From Polychytrium aggregatum (taxonomy: Eukaryota; Chytridiomycota; Chytridiomycetes; Polychytriales), in the NCBI RefSeq assembly GCF_025602895.1, contig NW_026516214.1, positions 186,001 to 250,000 of the forward strand: DNA of 64,000 bases, written 5' to 3'. A program made the position numbers and the translations under genes. Shown piece after piece: positions 1 to 10,936 of the stretch; the stretch's first letter is position 1; every line of letters begins with the position of its first letter. The notes below the pieces were generated by a model, which was given only the letters and a program-made list of their open reading frames with translations, was not told where the DNA came from and made no database searches.

Positions 1-129
1 TATGATTCGGAAGCGAGCCGGATATATACCGCATCGTTGCCTCGGCCGTTTATCTACTCTATCTCTACCTCTATCTCTCTATCTCTCTGCAGCACTGGCA
101 GTCGTGTGAATCGTGGAGCTGTCGATAGC

Positions 130-2003
130 ATGTACCCTTCATCGTCGTCCTCACCGCGCAAGACCAGCGAAGGCTTCAGTAGCAGTCGCTCCAGCGAAAG
201 ATACGATTCCCAAATCGTCTACCGCATATGCAGGGCCCGTATCTTGGCGAAACTCGATGAGGCTCCTGTGGGAACGCTGCATGTGCGCATCTGGCTTACA
301 TGCGGGCTCGGATTTCTCGCAGCCTCGTATGAAAACTTTGTCGCCAACTTGATTCTGCCGCTGCTCTACCACGTTAACTATCCGACTCTGACCGCACAAC
401 CCGGGGAGGATCCATACCAACTTCCATCTGACTTTCCCTCAAGACATCCCGACTCTGATGCCTGGATGAAAGCCTCGATTCTCTGGGGGAATCTTGTGGG
501 TACGTATCAGGACCGCAAAACCCCGAGCCGCCATATGAGTGCCGAGTAAATAACATCCATGTGCTGCTGAAATGAGAATCAGCTCGAGCATTGACACGTT
601 TTCGGTCCGCTGCAGGTCAAATCTCGTTTGGCTACTTGGCCGATCGATATGGACGCAGGGCTGTCTTCAGCTCCACGATGATCATCATGATTGTCTGCAC
701 CATCGGCTCGGCCTTCTCGGCCAGCGCTATCCGCGGCGCCAACATCCTCCAGACCCTGGCCGTCTGGCGCTTCTTCCTCGGCATCGGTATTGGCGGTGAT
801 TATCCTCTCTCGGCCATCATCACCTCCGAGTTTGCCAACGTCAAGTGGCGCGGCACCATGATCGCCGCCGTCTTTGCCATGCAGGGAATCGGAATCCTCA
901 CCGGCGGCCTCGTCACCCTCGCCACCCTCGCCGCCCTCCAGAACAGCATCCGCTCCGACCCGGCCTATCTCGACCTCGTCTGGCGCATCATCCTGGCCTT
1001 TGGTGTGATCCCTGCGATGGGTGCCGTGTACTTCCGTCTGACCATCCCCGAGACCCCCCGCTACACCGTCGATGTCATTGGCTCTGTCGACCAGGCCGAG
1101 CGCGATGTCGAGAAGGTCATGGCCCTCAACGCCACCCGCGATGTGTCGTCCAACTGGGTCGGCGAGGAGGTCGCCAACGGCACCCGTGCCAACGTCAAGA
1201 AGGGAGGATTCTGGGCGCACTTTGGCCAGTGGAAGAACGGCAAGATCCTGTTTGGCTGTGCCTTCACCTGGTTTGCGCTCGATGTCGCCTGGTATGGTCT
1301 CTCGCTCAACGCCAGCACGATCCTGACGCTGATCAACTGGAACGGCTCCAACTCGCTCCCTCCGTACGACAACTACTGGCAAAAGACCGTCGGCCAGGTC
1401 ATCATTGCATGCATGGGCACTGTTCCTGGATACTGGGTCTGTGTCGCCCTGATCGACCGCACGGGTCGCTTGACCCTCCAAGGCTTTGGATTTGCCGTCA
1501 TCACGGTGAGCTTGCTCATTCTCGCCTTATTCTGGGAGACGATCGCAACCCGAACCGTTGGGTTCTGTGTTCTCTATGGACTTGCCAGCTTCTTCTTTCA
1601 GTGCGGCCCCAACGCCACCACGTTCATCCTTCCAGCCGAGCTGTTTCCCACGCCCTTCCGAGCACGAGCATACGGCATCGCCGCAGCCATGGGCAAGCTC
1701 GGTGCCATCATCGGCGTGCAAATTTTCAGTCCCATCTTTGCCAGCAATCTGGACGTCTGTCTCTATTGCTTTGCGGGCGTGATGGCTCTCGGCGGGATGG
1801 CCACGCTGCTCGTTCCAGAAACAAACGGCGTTGCCCTCGAGACCCTCGAGGTTATCTCTGCCAAGAAGATACAAATGGGCCCGGCTCTGGCGGGTGCGCA
1901 GCGCGAAACCGTTGAGGAGCTTGCCTCCGAGTTTTTGATTTCCCGGGATCTGGAGGCGTCGCCGTCGCAGATCGACAATATATTTACGGACTGGAGTGTG
2001 TAG
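130..2003 (+). CDS. PHO84-like phosphate:H+ symporter (MFS), copy A
   Basis: Plasma-membrane major facilitator of the phosphate:H+ symporter type, expected to import inorganic phosphate. Two exons: 130-499 and 616-2003. The intron has a GTACGT donor and TGCAG acceptor, and the split glycine codon gives GQISFGYLADRYGRR, the classic MFS loop 2-3 motif. About 585 residues. Visible hallmarks are the N-terminal YENFVANLILPLLYHV helix, GIGIGGDYPLSAIITSE in TM4, PETPRY at the end of the first bundle, and a second bundle with PAELFPTPFRARAYG and LVPETNG. Residues encoded by 684-1461 are identical to copy B (6586-8465), while both ends differ. That pattern points to recent gene conversion, not a whole-gene duplication. 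The C-terminal tail (after PETNG) is about 75 residues and unlike copy B. The start is the first ATG before YDSQIVYRI; only 129 bp of promoter lie in the window. The exact substrate is inferred from the family. Confidence 0.88.
684..1461. repeat. Direct repeat copy 1: 778-bp near-identical tract in transporter A
   Basis: Bases 684-1461 align without gaps to 7257-8034 (offset 6573). I see a single mismatch, T at 800 against C at 7373. Similarity falls abruptly at both borders, at 683/7256 and 1462/8035, although the reading frame continues in both genes. A tract this clean inside two otherwise diverged paralogs is the signature of ectopic gene conversion. Direction is not decided by the sequence alone. 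Confidence 0.95.
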
Positions 2004-2264
2004 TGCGCTCGAAAATACACAAGGAATGTGCTTGCAAACTGGAACCACCATATCTCATCCTCCACTTGGATTGCTGGTCTAGATTGAGTCGCATTCATTG
2101 TCAAGCGATCGTGGCGAGCGAGTTCATGGGCGTCCGGCGCTGTCGGCAGTGTGGCTGCTCCAGGCCCTGGTCGGAACGGCGACCCTGGCTGGTGTTGTCC
2201 AACCAAATCCCAGTCCCGCAACGCCTTGATCTCCTCCCACCGCCCTGCCCCAAGATCACTCGCC

Positions 2265-2325
2265 CTCTCTGGCTCTCTGGCTCTCTGGCTCTCTGGCTCT
2301 CTGGCTCTCTGGCTATCTGGCTTGG
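2265..2325. repeat. GGCTCTCT tandem microsatellite
   Basis: Roughly seven copies of an 8-bp unit (GGCTCTCT), the last ones degenerate. It ends about 20 bp before the start codon of the QNG1-like gene, so it lies in its 5' leader or core promoter. Together with 2004-2264 this is the only sequence between the two genes; I saw no other signal there. Confidence 0.85.
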
Positions 2326-2343
2326 CCCCTCGCATCCGCAAAC

Positions 2344-4290
2344 ATGACTCTCTCACCCAACAACAGCCTGGACCTCAGCGGCGTGCCCCAGGGCAATATT
2401 CTGAAGGTGCCTCCCTCCCTCTTGGCTGCACACCAGCCAGCTCAGCAGTCGTCCTGGGCTCGCTGGATTCGCTGCTCACCTGCCCCGCATGGCTTCGTCG
2501 GTCCTGCTTTCCTCCAACAGGCTGTCAAATCTTCTTGCAAACACTTGGCAGAGACTGCTACCGCAGACATTTCGGTACGAATGCACCTGCCCCCGGCGGC
2601 CATCGTTGCACTCTGTCCTATTGTCGCATTCATGTCCCCGCATAATCTGGCCCGGCTAACCCAGTCCGGATATACGCTGCGCCCCAGATCCAAGACGAGT
2701 CGATCGACCAGTTTCTCTCCACCTTCGATGTCAATCTCTTCAAAGATCTGACCAATACCGAGCCCTTCCGGGTTCCGCTTCGGTTCGACAGCATCGAAGC
2801 CGAGATCAACTTCATCGCCCTGCTGGACCTGCTCAACTTTGGCAGCGGCTGGCGAGTGGAGCTGCACAACGCTGTTGGAAGAGTATGTCGCAGCGACTCT
2901 TGCCGTGCTTGTCTTGTGCCATCGATGGCCCCCAGCTCAGGGCTGGCCACCGACCCAGATGTTGTCGGAGGCAGCAACACTTGTGGCTCCCTTCCCTGCC
3001 CTCTCGATCGAACGGCTACAGAACCTGACCGCTTGGCACTCACATAGGGAGCTTCGGAAGCCATCAAATTTGGGGCTATGGCGATGCATATTTCAGGAAT
3101 TACAGCAACGACAGAGTATCTCAAGAGCGTCACCATATCCGAGGTGAGATACTGGCCTGCATCAGAGCGATACCGATCGACCCTCATGCTGCGTTTATGC
3201 GCCGAGGCTCACTTGTAGCTGCGATCATCGATACGTCGATGTTGGCGGGACAAGCATTGCATTGCCAGTATATGATTCCTTCGAGTGATGCTTTGTGTCG
3301 GCTCCCAAAGGGCCCGGAGCAAAGGTCCAGACAGCTGGCGATCCGGCCACCGATGCTATGGCTCACTCCGCCTGAATCTGTCGCTTTGCGCCCAGATCTC
3401 CTCTCTCTTTGACATCCCGGTGACGCACGAGGTCCCGCATCCAAGCCTGCCGGTCGTCATTGGCGAGCCTGCACCCATTCGACCGTTTGTGCAGGCCATC
3501 ACCGACACACTGAAGGAGACCGGCGAGTGTCTGGAGTCCCAGGGCTTCAAGAGCTTGGGCCACTTCATTCTACAGGTTACCCAGCCATCGAATGACAGCC
3601 CCAGGAAGGCCGCCGATGTGGTCGAAGCCATTGTTCGTCTCCTGCCCTCGATGCGGGACTATGGCGAGTGGCATGGACAGCGTACGTTTTTGGTGCTGGA
3701 TACTAGCATCTACACTACAAACCATCAGTCGAAAGCATTGCTTCGTCTACCCAGTGTCTATGAGACATCCGATTCATGTTGGCCAGCGCTCACTGACTGA
3801 GTCTGAAACGACCCGACACGATTGTGTTGGGGATCCGTCTTTGCATCCAGGCGTTTACATCTTGAAACGGGCACAGCTACTCGTGTGCGATCTGTACCGG
3901 CGCTTCGGCGGCAGCGATCCAAAGCGCTTTGCCTTCCAGGAGCTGGACCAGCTGACAATCTTCAGCGATAACGTTGTGCCTCGCGTTCTGGAGCACTTTG
4001 GTATCATCAAGATCCACAATCCGTCGCTCGTGCAAATGATTCAGGCGGGTCGGGACCTTGGCAAAGACAGCGATCGGTGGGACTGGGCGTTGCGTGCCAT
4101 TGCCATCGAAGCTACCGAACGAATACTCGACAAGGCCCATTCATGGCAGGATGACTCGGACCCGGCTCGTTCCGAGACCCTGCGAGCCCTGGCTGCCTTC
4201 CGCCTTGACAACTTCCTGTGGGGCATGGGCAAGCAAAAGGACATTCGCTCGCTCACAAGACTTGTCAACAAGCAAACGGTGTACTTTTAG
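2344..4290 (+). CDS. QNG1: Queuosine 5'-phosphate N-glycosylase/hydrolase (DUF2419)
   Basis: Releases queuine from queuosine nucleotides for salvage into tRNA. Exons 2344-2574, 2688-2882, 3048-3143, 3396-3681, 3851-4290; all junctions keep frame, about 415 residues. Family landmarks in order: ETATADISI (the FIAENS..V.I segment), LLDLLNFGSGWRVE, ITATTEYLKS, LESQGFKSLGHFIL, LLPSMRDYGEWHGQRVYILKRAQLLVCDLY, and LTIFSDNVVPRVLEHFGII. The last 20 residues match the usual ending of the family (R..R.V...YF). The human protein is about 340 residues. An additional 114-nt in-frame intron at 2407-2520 is possible (GTGCCT donor, CCAACAG acceptor). Removing it gives a 377-residue protein whose N-terminus fits the family better, so the N-terminus is the least certain part. 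Sits between two phosphate transporters with no evident functional link. Confidence 0.88.
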
Positions 4291-4985
4291 GCGCCTTGGC
4301 ACTAACGAGCATGCCGCACCCGCTCTTGTGCTCTTCTATGTGGTTGGTGCATATACTGGTTACGTAGAAATACATGCACATTCATCATTCACATTATGGA
4401 AGCAAAGCAGGGGGTATGCCCCCGTCCAGTCCTCGCCACTTCGAGCAGCTCCACTTCCAGAGGAAGAATGCCGCATGTGGGTCTATGAAGGTGTGTTCGG
4501 TCAACTCGTCAAGTGCGATGATGCGGCAGTGTGTGTCGCTGGTGAGCCACAGACATTGATTTGATGGGCATCCCAACCACGATCTACTCAGCACAACGAC
4601 GGGCGACACCAACGGCGGTGTGGAGACCCAATAAGACTACATATCAACGAAACCTCAGTTAGAAGCCACTTGGAGGCTCCGAAACCCATGACAGCACCCT
4701 CGTCATGATTCCTGGTAGGGCGAGTCGACCCTATGACTATGCACGACGCTCTTGAGAGTTCAGCGCCAATATCATCGGAGCGCTGTCTCCGCCTGACATG
4801 CGCTCTCCACTGATCTGCACACCTTGTACCGTCGCTCTCATTTGCGGTATCTGAACATCTTTTATTCAGATTAAGGAGCAATTAACAAAACTGGAAGAGA
4901 GGGGAGGGGATAGATACATGAGGATTCGGGCGACTGGGCTGCGTGATCCACGATAGCCAGCACAGCGAGCATTGCGATGGCACAT
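4291..4985. other. Intergenic, convergent 3' ends
   Basis: This 695-bp gap separates the ends of the QNG1-like gene (+) and the small heat-shock gene (-). Short open frames exist on both strands, but none has splice sites, family similarity or a good start. I see no tRNA-like cloverleaf or repeat. It probably holds the two 3' UTRs. Confidence 0.6.
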
Positions 4986-5811
4986 TTAGAGCTCGGGGAG
5001 GGTTGGGTACAGGTTGCCGGCCTTGGACTCGGACACGGGGATCGTGGTGGTGCTGACGGTTGGAGGCGCAAAGGTGGGAATATCGATGAGGAGGAGGCCG
5101 TGGTCGAGATTGGCGGTCATGCGCTGGATGTCCGAGTTCTGGGGCAAAGTGTACTGCAGATCGAGGCGCTTGTCGGAAACCACTCTGGACTGGGCCTGAC
5201 CCTTGACGGAGAGCACACGGGTGTCGTCGGTGAGGGTGATGTCAATATCTTCGCGCAGGAAGCCAGGGGCTTCAACAATGAGGGTGAGACGGTCGGGGAG
5301 AGAAATGGCCTGGAACTCGGAGCTGTTTTGCTGGATGCTCTGCTCCGATGACACGACCGCAGGCTTGATGTTCTGTTCGACCCAGTCGACGAATGGAGGG
5401 ATGGCTTCGGAGGCCTTGGCGCTATTGGGTCGAGACCAGCTAGTGTTAGTGCATGCGGGCTGTATGAGATTCAGTTCATTTGATACATGCTGCATAAAGG
5501 ACATTTGCCGACTCTTGCAGGGGCAAAAGTACTGGCTGATGGATGGATGCTTACCGGATGTGGCTGAGGCAGTTGTCCCAATCCTGCTCGCTCCACTTGC
5601 CATCGGCAGCGAGGCGGATGCAGCGGCCCTGCTCCTGGCCTTGCTCCTGGCCCGGGCGCTTGTGTGGGTGGCGGGAACGGCACGGACCTTTCTGCTTGCC
5701 TTGGCAACAAGGGTATTCGCAGGGCTCCTGTTGCTTGGCCTGGCGGTTGGACCACCAGCGGTAGACGACATAGGCGACGGCGACCTTGCCGATAAGATTA
5801 AACAGGGACAT
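4986..5811 (-). CDS. Small heat-shock protein (HSP20/alpha-crystallin) with N-terminal membrane anchor
   Basis: ATP-independent chaperone of the alpha-crystallin family. Two exons, 5811-5555 and 5421-4986, spliced GTAAGC...AATAG; 230 residues. Residues 1-20 (MSLFNLIGKVAVAYVVYRWW) form one hydrophobic helix, suggesting a signal anchor. A basic, Gln/Cys-rich stretch follows, with CEYPCCQGKQKGPC. The alpha-crystallin domain is about residues 120-205, with LPDRLTLIVEAPGF, DIDITLTDDTRVLSVKG and a terminal LLLIDIPTF strand, and a short tail follows. The family's usual I-x-I/V tail motif may be represented by IPV. Most sHSPs are soluble, so the predicted anchor and Cys-rich neck suggest a chaperone tethered to a membrane; which membrane cannot be told. 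It shares a 774-bp divergent promoter with transporter copy B. Confidence 0.85.
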
Positions 5812-6585
5812 GGTTGGAATAGATGGGGCTGGCAAAGATGCGCAACGGTATTGTACGGTGGACGAGGATTGGCTGTGCTCGAGAGCAGCGGGATGTCTGT
5901 GGAGATGGATGAGATTCCTGTGATGGTGGCTTTGGGACTGGCGGCTGGTCGCGTTGATATGTCGCTGCCAAGGCGCGCTGCCAAGACCTGGGCGAGGGAT
6001 ACGTGGCTCCACCTGGAACCGCCCAGAGCCACGGCCATCGAACAATCGGTGCCCGTCTTGGCGACCGCATTGGTGGACAAGGGACAGTGCGAGCCGGCGT
6101 CCTGATGCGGATCGAATCGATGGGATGCCGGGCCGTCGCTGGACACTGGGCTGCAGCCAAGCAAAGCCATCCCAATGCCGGGCGACCATGTCGGGCGACC
6201 ACTCAAACAGGGAAGGCCTGCGTCGTTTCGGAATCGAGGCGAGACTGAATGCACTCTGACCCGGGATCAGAGCCTCCCTTTCGGCCGACGAGACAGCCGC
6301 CCATGAGTCGCAAGCACAACAGCCGGTCCTAATGCAGCCAGGCAGATGGATGCTCATCCCGCCTCGCTGCCTTATCGACTTGCCGGGATGGTCCGCAGGG
6401 CCCCAAACCCCCTCGAAGCCCATCCCGACGGAGAGCGGGGCCGGGCGGAGTGCATGGCGCCGGGGATCGTGCCCGCCAAAGCGAGAAACTGCTGAGAGGG
6501 CCGGGTATATGAGCCGCAACCTGCTCTCCAGAGCCCTTTGTTTCGTAAAGGAAAGCGCTCATCTCAAGCAGCAAAACGACCGACG
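5812..6585. promoter_or_regulatory. Shared divergent promoter region, sHSP / transporter B
   Basis: 774 bp lie between the start codons of the sHSP gene (-) and transporter copy B (+). I looked for a perfect Pho4 E-box (CACGTG) and for a heat-shock element of three alternating GAA/TTC units and found neither. Short open frames here are not supported as genes. Confidence 0.5.
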
Positions 6586-8465
6586 ATGGACTACGATCGA
6601 GTGACCCAGATCCGCGCCAAGGCCTTTGCCCATCTGGATGAGGCCCAGTTCGGATGGTTTCATCTGCGTGCGATCCTGGTGTCCGGCGTCGGTTTCTACA
6701 CCGACTCGTACGACAACTTTGTCATCAACCTGGCCTTGCCCATGCTCTACCATGTCTACTTCCCCAAGTCGCCCGATCTGCAGTATCCCTCTGATTTCCC
6801 GCAAAGGAACCCCAACTATGACGCCTGGATGAAGGCTGCAACTTCCTATGGGAACCTCTTCGGTCAGTAGATCGCGCCGCCCGGACTCCAACTGGCGGAT
6901 CGGAACAGGAGAGGTGGCGATTGGATGCGTCCGTCGAGCGGGATTATGCACAGAGCATCTCAGGGATTCTCTGTTTGTGAGGCTCTCATAGGGCCGGTTG
7001 GATCGGCTGCGTTCCCTGTGGCACCTGTCATTTCGCGACCTGTCTGGGGGTGACATTACGCACCAGGTTCGCCTTCTTAACCAGGGGGCTATGTCAGATT
7101 TTGTGCTGCTGATATACGCGAGCTTCGGCGCTCTACTTCGCTCATATAATCTGACGGATTTGCTCTGTCACTACTCCGCATATTGCAGGCCAACTGAGCT
7201 TCGGTTACCTCGGCGACAAGCTCGGCCGCAAGAACATGTACGGTGTCGAGCTCATGATCATGATTGTCTGCACCATCGGCTCGGCCTTCTCGGCCAGCGC
7301 TATCCGCGGCGCCAACATCCTCCAGACCCTGGCCGTCTGGCGCTTCTTCCTCGGCATCGGTATTGGCGGTGACTATCCTCTCTCGGCCATCATCACCTCC
7401 GAGTTTGCCAACGTCAAGTGGCGCGGCACCATGATCGCCGCCGTCTTTGCCATGCAGGGAATCGGAATCCTCACCGGCGGCCTCGTCACCCTCGCCACCC
7501 TCGCCGCCCTCCAGAACAGCATCCGCTCCGACCCGGCCTATCTCGACCTCGTCTGGCGCATCATCCTGGCCTTTGGTGTGATCCCTGCGATGGGTGCCGT
7601 GTACTTCCGTCTGACCATCCCCGAGACCCCCCGCTACACCGTCGATGTCATTGGCTCTGTCGACCAGGCCGAGCGCGATGTCGAGAAGGTCATGGCCCTC
7701 AACGCCACCCGCGATGTGTCGTCCAACTGGGTCGGCGAGGAGGTCGCCAACGGCACCCGTGCCAACGTCAAGAAGGGAGGATTCTGGGCGCACTTTGGCC
7801 AGTGGAAGAACGGCAAGATCCTGTTTGGCTGTGCCTTCACCTGGTTTGCGCTCGATGTCGCCTGGTATGGTCTCTCGCTCAACGCCAGCACGATCCTGAC
7901 GCTGATCAACTGGAACGGCTCCAACTCGCTCCCTCCGTACGACAACTACTGGCAAAAGACCGTCGGCCAGGTCATCATTGCATGCATGGGCACTGTTCCT
8001 GGATACTGGGTCTGTGTCGCCCTGATCGACCGCATGGGCCGCAAGCCCATCCAGTACCTCGGCTTTGCTGTCATCACCGTCTGCCTCCTGATCCTCGCCA
8101 TTGCCTGGGACACCATCAAGAACAACACTGTCGCCTTCTGCGTTGTCTTCACGATCGCCCAGTTCTTCTTCCAGTTCGGCCCCAACACCACCACCTTTGT
8201 TGTTCCTGGTGAGGTCTTCCCGACCCGCTTCCGCTCCACCGCCCACGGCATGTCTGCGGCAATGGGCAAATTGGGAGCCATCATCGGTGTCGAGGCTGTC
8301 GGTCCCTTCTTCAGCATGAATCCAAAGGCAGTCCTCTACGTCTTCACCGTTGTCATGGCCCTCGGCGGTGTTGCCACCTACTTCATCCCCGAGACCATGG
8401 GCAAGACCCTCGAGGCTCTCTCGGGCGAGGATGATGCCTTTGAGTCTCAAGAAACGATCCTCTGA
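6586..8465 (+). CDS. PHO84-like phosphate:H+ symporter (MFS), copy B
   Basis: Two exons: 6586-6862 and 7189-8465 (GTCAGT donor, TTGCAG acceptor), 517 residues. The intron sits at the same codon (Gly before QLSFGYLG) as in copy A, so the two genes share ancestry. Motifs: GDKLGRKNMYG loop, YTDSYDNFVINLALPMLYHV in TM1, GIGIGGDYPLSAIITSE, PGEVFPTRFRSTAHG and FIPETMGKTLEALSG. The C-terminal half matches the phosphate-permease consensus better than copy A does, and the protein ends soon after the last helix. If conversion was one-way, this copy could be the donor, but that is inference. Function by family: high-affinity phosphate uptake. Confidence 0.9.
7257..8034. repeat. Direct repeat copy 2: 778-bp near-identical tract in transporter B
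   Basis: Partner of 684-1461, with one mismatch in 778 bp. The tract starts about 70 bp inside exon 2 and stops within the codons after ALIDR, so conversion did not extend into the introns or the last third of the gene. Confidence 0.95.
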
Positions 8466-8921
8466 ACAAGGTAATTGGCATACCGGTGCCAATGGCCGAC
8501 TCGTAGCCGCGCTGCCCGTGGGCCACCGATAGTGCTGCTTGGGCATAACATCACTTGCGGGTCCTACAGTCTGCGATCCAGCTCAGCTCCATTGCTTTGA
8601 TCTGTACTGCACCGCACACTTGCCTTATTTGATGGCTGCTTTGGTTGGTTGATTTAGTGTGTGTGAGTTATTTGATTCTCAAGAATGCTGCCCAGCACCA
8701 TCGTCTGGGCCAGACTACATAAATGGCTATTACAGCGACGCCTGATAAAACTCCCAGCCACCAGCGCATCCTTTGCACTGCCCTCACAAGGTAGCTGGTC
8801 CTCGAGCATGATGGATGAGTGTGTATTCAGGAGCCAGGAGAAAAGAGTACGTTCATCGCTCTCGAACAAAATGCCTCGTTTCGTTTGGCAACTTCCTTGG
8901 CTGAGTGCTTGGCTACTTTGA
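8466..8921. other. Intergenic, convergent 3' ends
   Basis: 456 bp between transporter B (+) and the BCL7-like gene (-). No supported gene, repeat or RNA seen; presumably 3' UTRs. Confidence 0.6.
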
Positions 8922-10368
8922 CTACTTGTCGGCAGGGGGTTCATTGGGGCCTGTTGCGTGCGCTTGCTGAGATCCTGCAGAGTTTTCTTCCTTAACTGCT
9001 GCGGCCGCCTCTGGGGCTGCTGCTTGGTGTGGATCCGAAGGTCTATGTTGCTCGGGCGCTTCAGGCTGTTTCTCAGACTCTGGGCGCTGCTGTACCGGCT
9101 CCTTGGTTGCTTCTTGAGGTTGTCCAGGCTGCTTCAGCAGCCCCGGCTGTGTGGATTGTCCCTTGGCTTGTTCATTCGCGCTCAGCGATGATACAGGGCC
9201 ACTGGGGTCTTCTGGCGGCTGGCCAAGTGAGTCTACGCTTTGGGCCGCACTGGCAGTTTGATGATCAGCCTCCATCGCCCTTCCGATCGTCGTTCCGATC
9301 GTGGCTCCCGTCGGTTCGGCACTTGGGATATCATCGGCACACTTGGGAGCCACTGTGTCATGGCCCGCCGCTGGCTTCTTGTTCGGGTATTGATCTTCGT
9401 CTGCGACCTGGCGCTTGAGGTCCTTCGGGCTGGGCGCGGCTTGGCCCTGTGTGGACGATACCAGAAACACATGGTTGGGACCAATTTGCTGTGCGATCGC
9501 CGTTCAAGACGGAACGCATACCATAGCCGCTGACAGACTCGCTCGCTCGACCAACCGACAGAGCCTACCTGGGCCTCAGGTGCATCTGCTGGAGCATCTT
9601 GCATTTCCACATCTTCGGGCCCGTTCTTCGATTCAGTCGAGGGATTGTGGGTCATCGTTCCCTCCTCTGTGGAGGTGCCCGGACCAGCTTTCTCTGCCAC
9701 TTCGCGACCCTGGGACTCCTCGCTCTGATCCACCGGGGCGTTAGGTTGGCCCGAGACTGCCTCGCCATCGTCGCGTTGGGCAGGCTCGGTCTCATCGACA
9801 TCTTGCACGGTAACAGCGTCGGTATGCTCGAGTTGTGTTCGGGGCGCGAGTGTATCGGGATCGGTCAGATCGGTGCTCATGGGAGGACCTGCGACCCCTC
9901 AAGCACGCAAGTCCACAGGTGCATCGAGGGAGAGAGGGTGGATCAGAGCCGAACACTTGAATGAGCAGCAGTCTTGGACTCGACTCCGGGATACTCGCCG
10001 GTCGAGCGCATGAACACCGATCGCAGCCATGGCCGCTGATATCCCTTCGACCGATCGCATACGCACGAACCTCGAACCCACTTGAAGACCACGGGCTTGT
10101 GAGCCACTTTGGACTCGACCATCCCAGGGCGAGGAGGAAACACGATGCCCTGCAGCACAGCGTTGGGCAGCACCCAGCGCTTTTCCCAGCGCTGAACTGG
10201 AGCCCAGAACGGACGGGGGGCATGCGAGTGGATCGCTCGACCGGCCTGGCCTGAAGGTCCTTGCGAGCCCGAGCCTGGGCCTGGGCCTGAGCCTGAGCCT
10301 GGGCCCGATGGAGCAGCCTGGCCGGGTACTGCAGCCCTCGTTGGTTTGGCAGCAACGGAGGACGACAT
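8922..10368 (-). CDS. BCL7-like protein, putative SWI/SNF-associated subunit
   Basis: Exons 10368-10071, 9888-9569, 9488-8922; junctions keep frame, 394 residues. After a Gly/Ser/Pro-rich start, residues about 55-100 contain QRWEKRWVLP and then VFKWVR. This pairs with the W-E-K-[KR]-W-V ... Y/F-K-W-V pattern of the BCL7 N-terminal domain, found in accessory subunits of animal BAF (SWI/SNF) complexes. The spacing between the two halves is longer here. The rest is acidic and Pro/Gln/Ala-rich low complexity, as in BCL7 tails, with one conserved-looking island, QQIGPNHVFLVSSTQGQ, spanning the start of exon 3. Assignment rests on one short motif. If wrong, it is a disordered nuclear protein of unknown role. 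Confidence 0.55.
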
Positions 10369-10936
10369 GATCAGTGTTCCGCAGCGGCTCTGGTGCGGAG
10401 GGGGGGGGACAGGAAGAGGGAGAGGAAGGACAGATCAAGAGAACGACCGCAAGTCCAGCCAAACCAGGCAGCGCCCTGAAGCAAACGAGGCGCGCAGACC
10501 GGCCGCCCTGATTCACCTACACACAGGGAAGCTGATGTGGGGCCATGGCAGTGGCCAGGCGGGCCTCCATGCTCCACTAAATAGACTGTATATACATGGT
10601 GATATCGGCGGACGCAAGGGGTACTGAAGAGCAAACAACCGAAAAGCAAGCGTGGCACCGGTGGTGAAGAAATGTCTGTCGTGGATCAATGTCCAAGCGG
10701 CAGCGGGTGGGAGAAGACAAATCTGGCCAAGATGCACTCGTGTGGTGCTGGGGTGGGTTAGCATCGAGTGCAAGGAAAGGGGCACGGCAGCTCCAACAAA
10801 ACAGAGATGGGAGGCGAGGCGGAAACATTCCAGAGGGCTGAAGACGCCATCTTCGCCTCAGCGCGCGAATCTGCCAAGGGGGAGAGGCACTCAAGAGAGG
10901 CAAAAGAGCGTTCCGCGACCAAAAACTGAGGCGGCG
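10369..10936. other. Intergenic region
   Basis: 568 bp between the start of the BCL7-like gene and the end of the C2H2 gene, both on the minus strand. It must hold the BCL7-like promoter and the C2H2 3' UTR. Open frames here lack supporting features. Confidence 0.55.

Noticed and set aside
7089-8546. 485-codon minus-strand open frame opposite transporter B, and a 300-codon one opposite transporter A (579-1481)
   Set aside because: Both are antisense shadows of GC-rich coding exons, with Asp/Gly/Glu-rich nonsense sequence. Their similarity to each other only reflects the converted tract.
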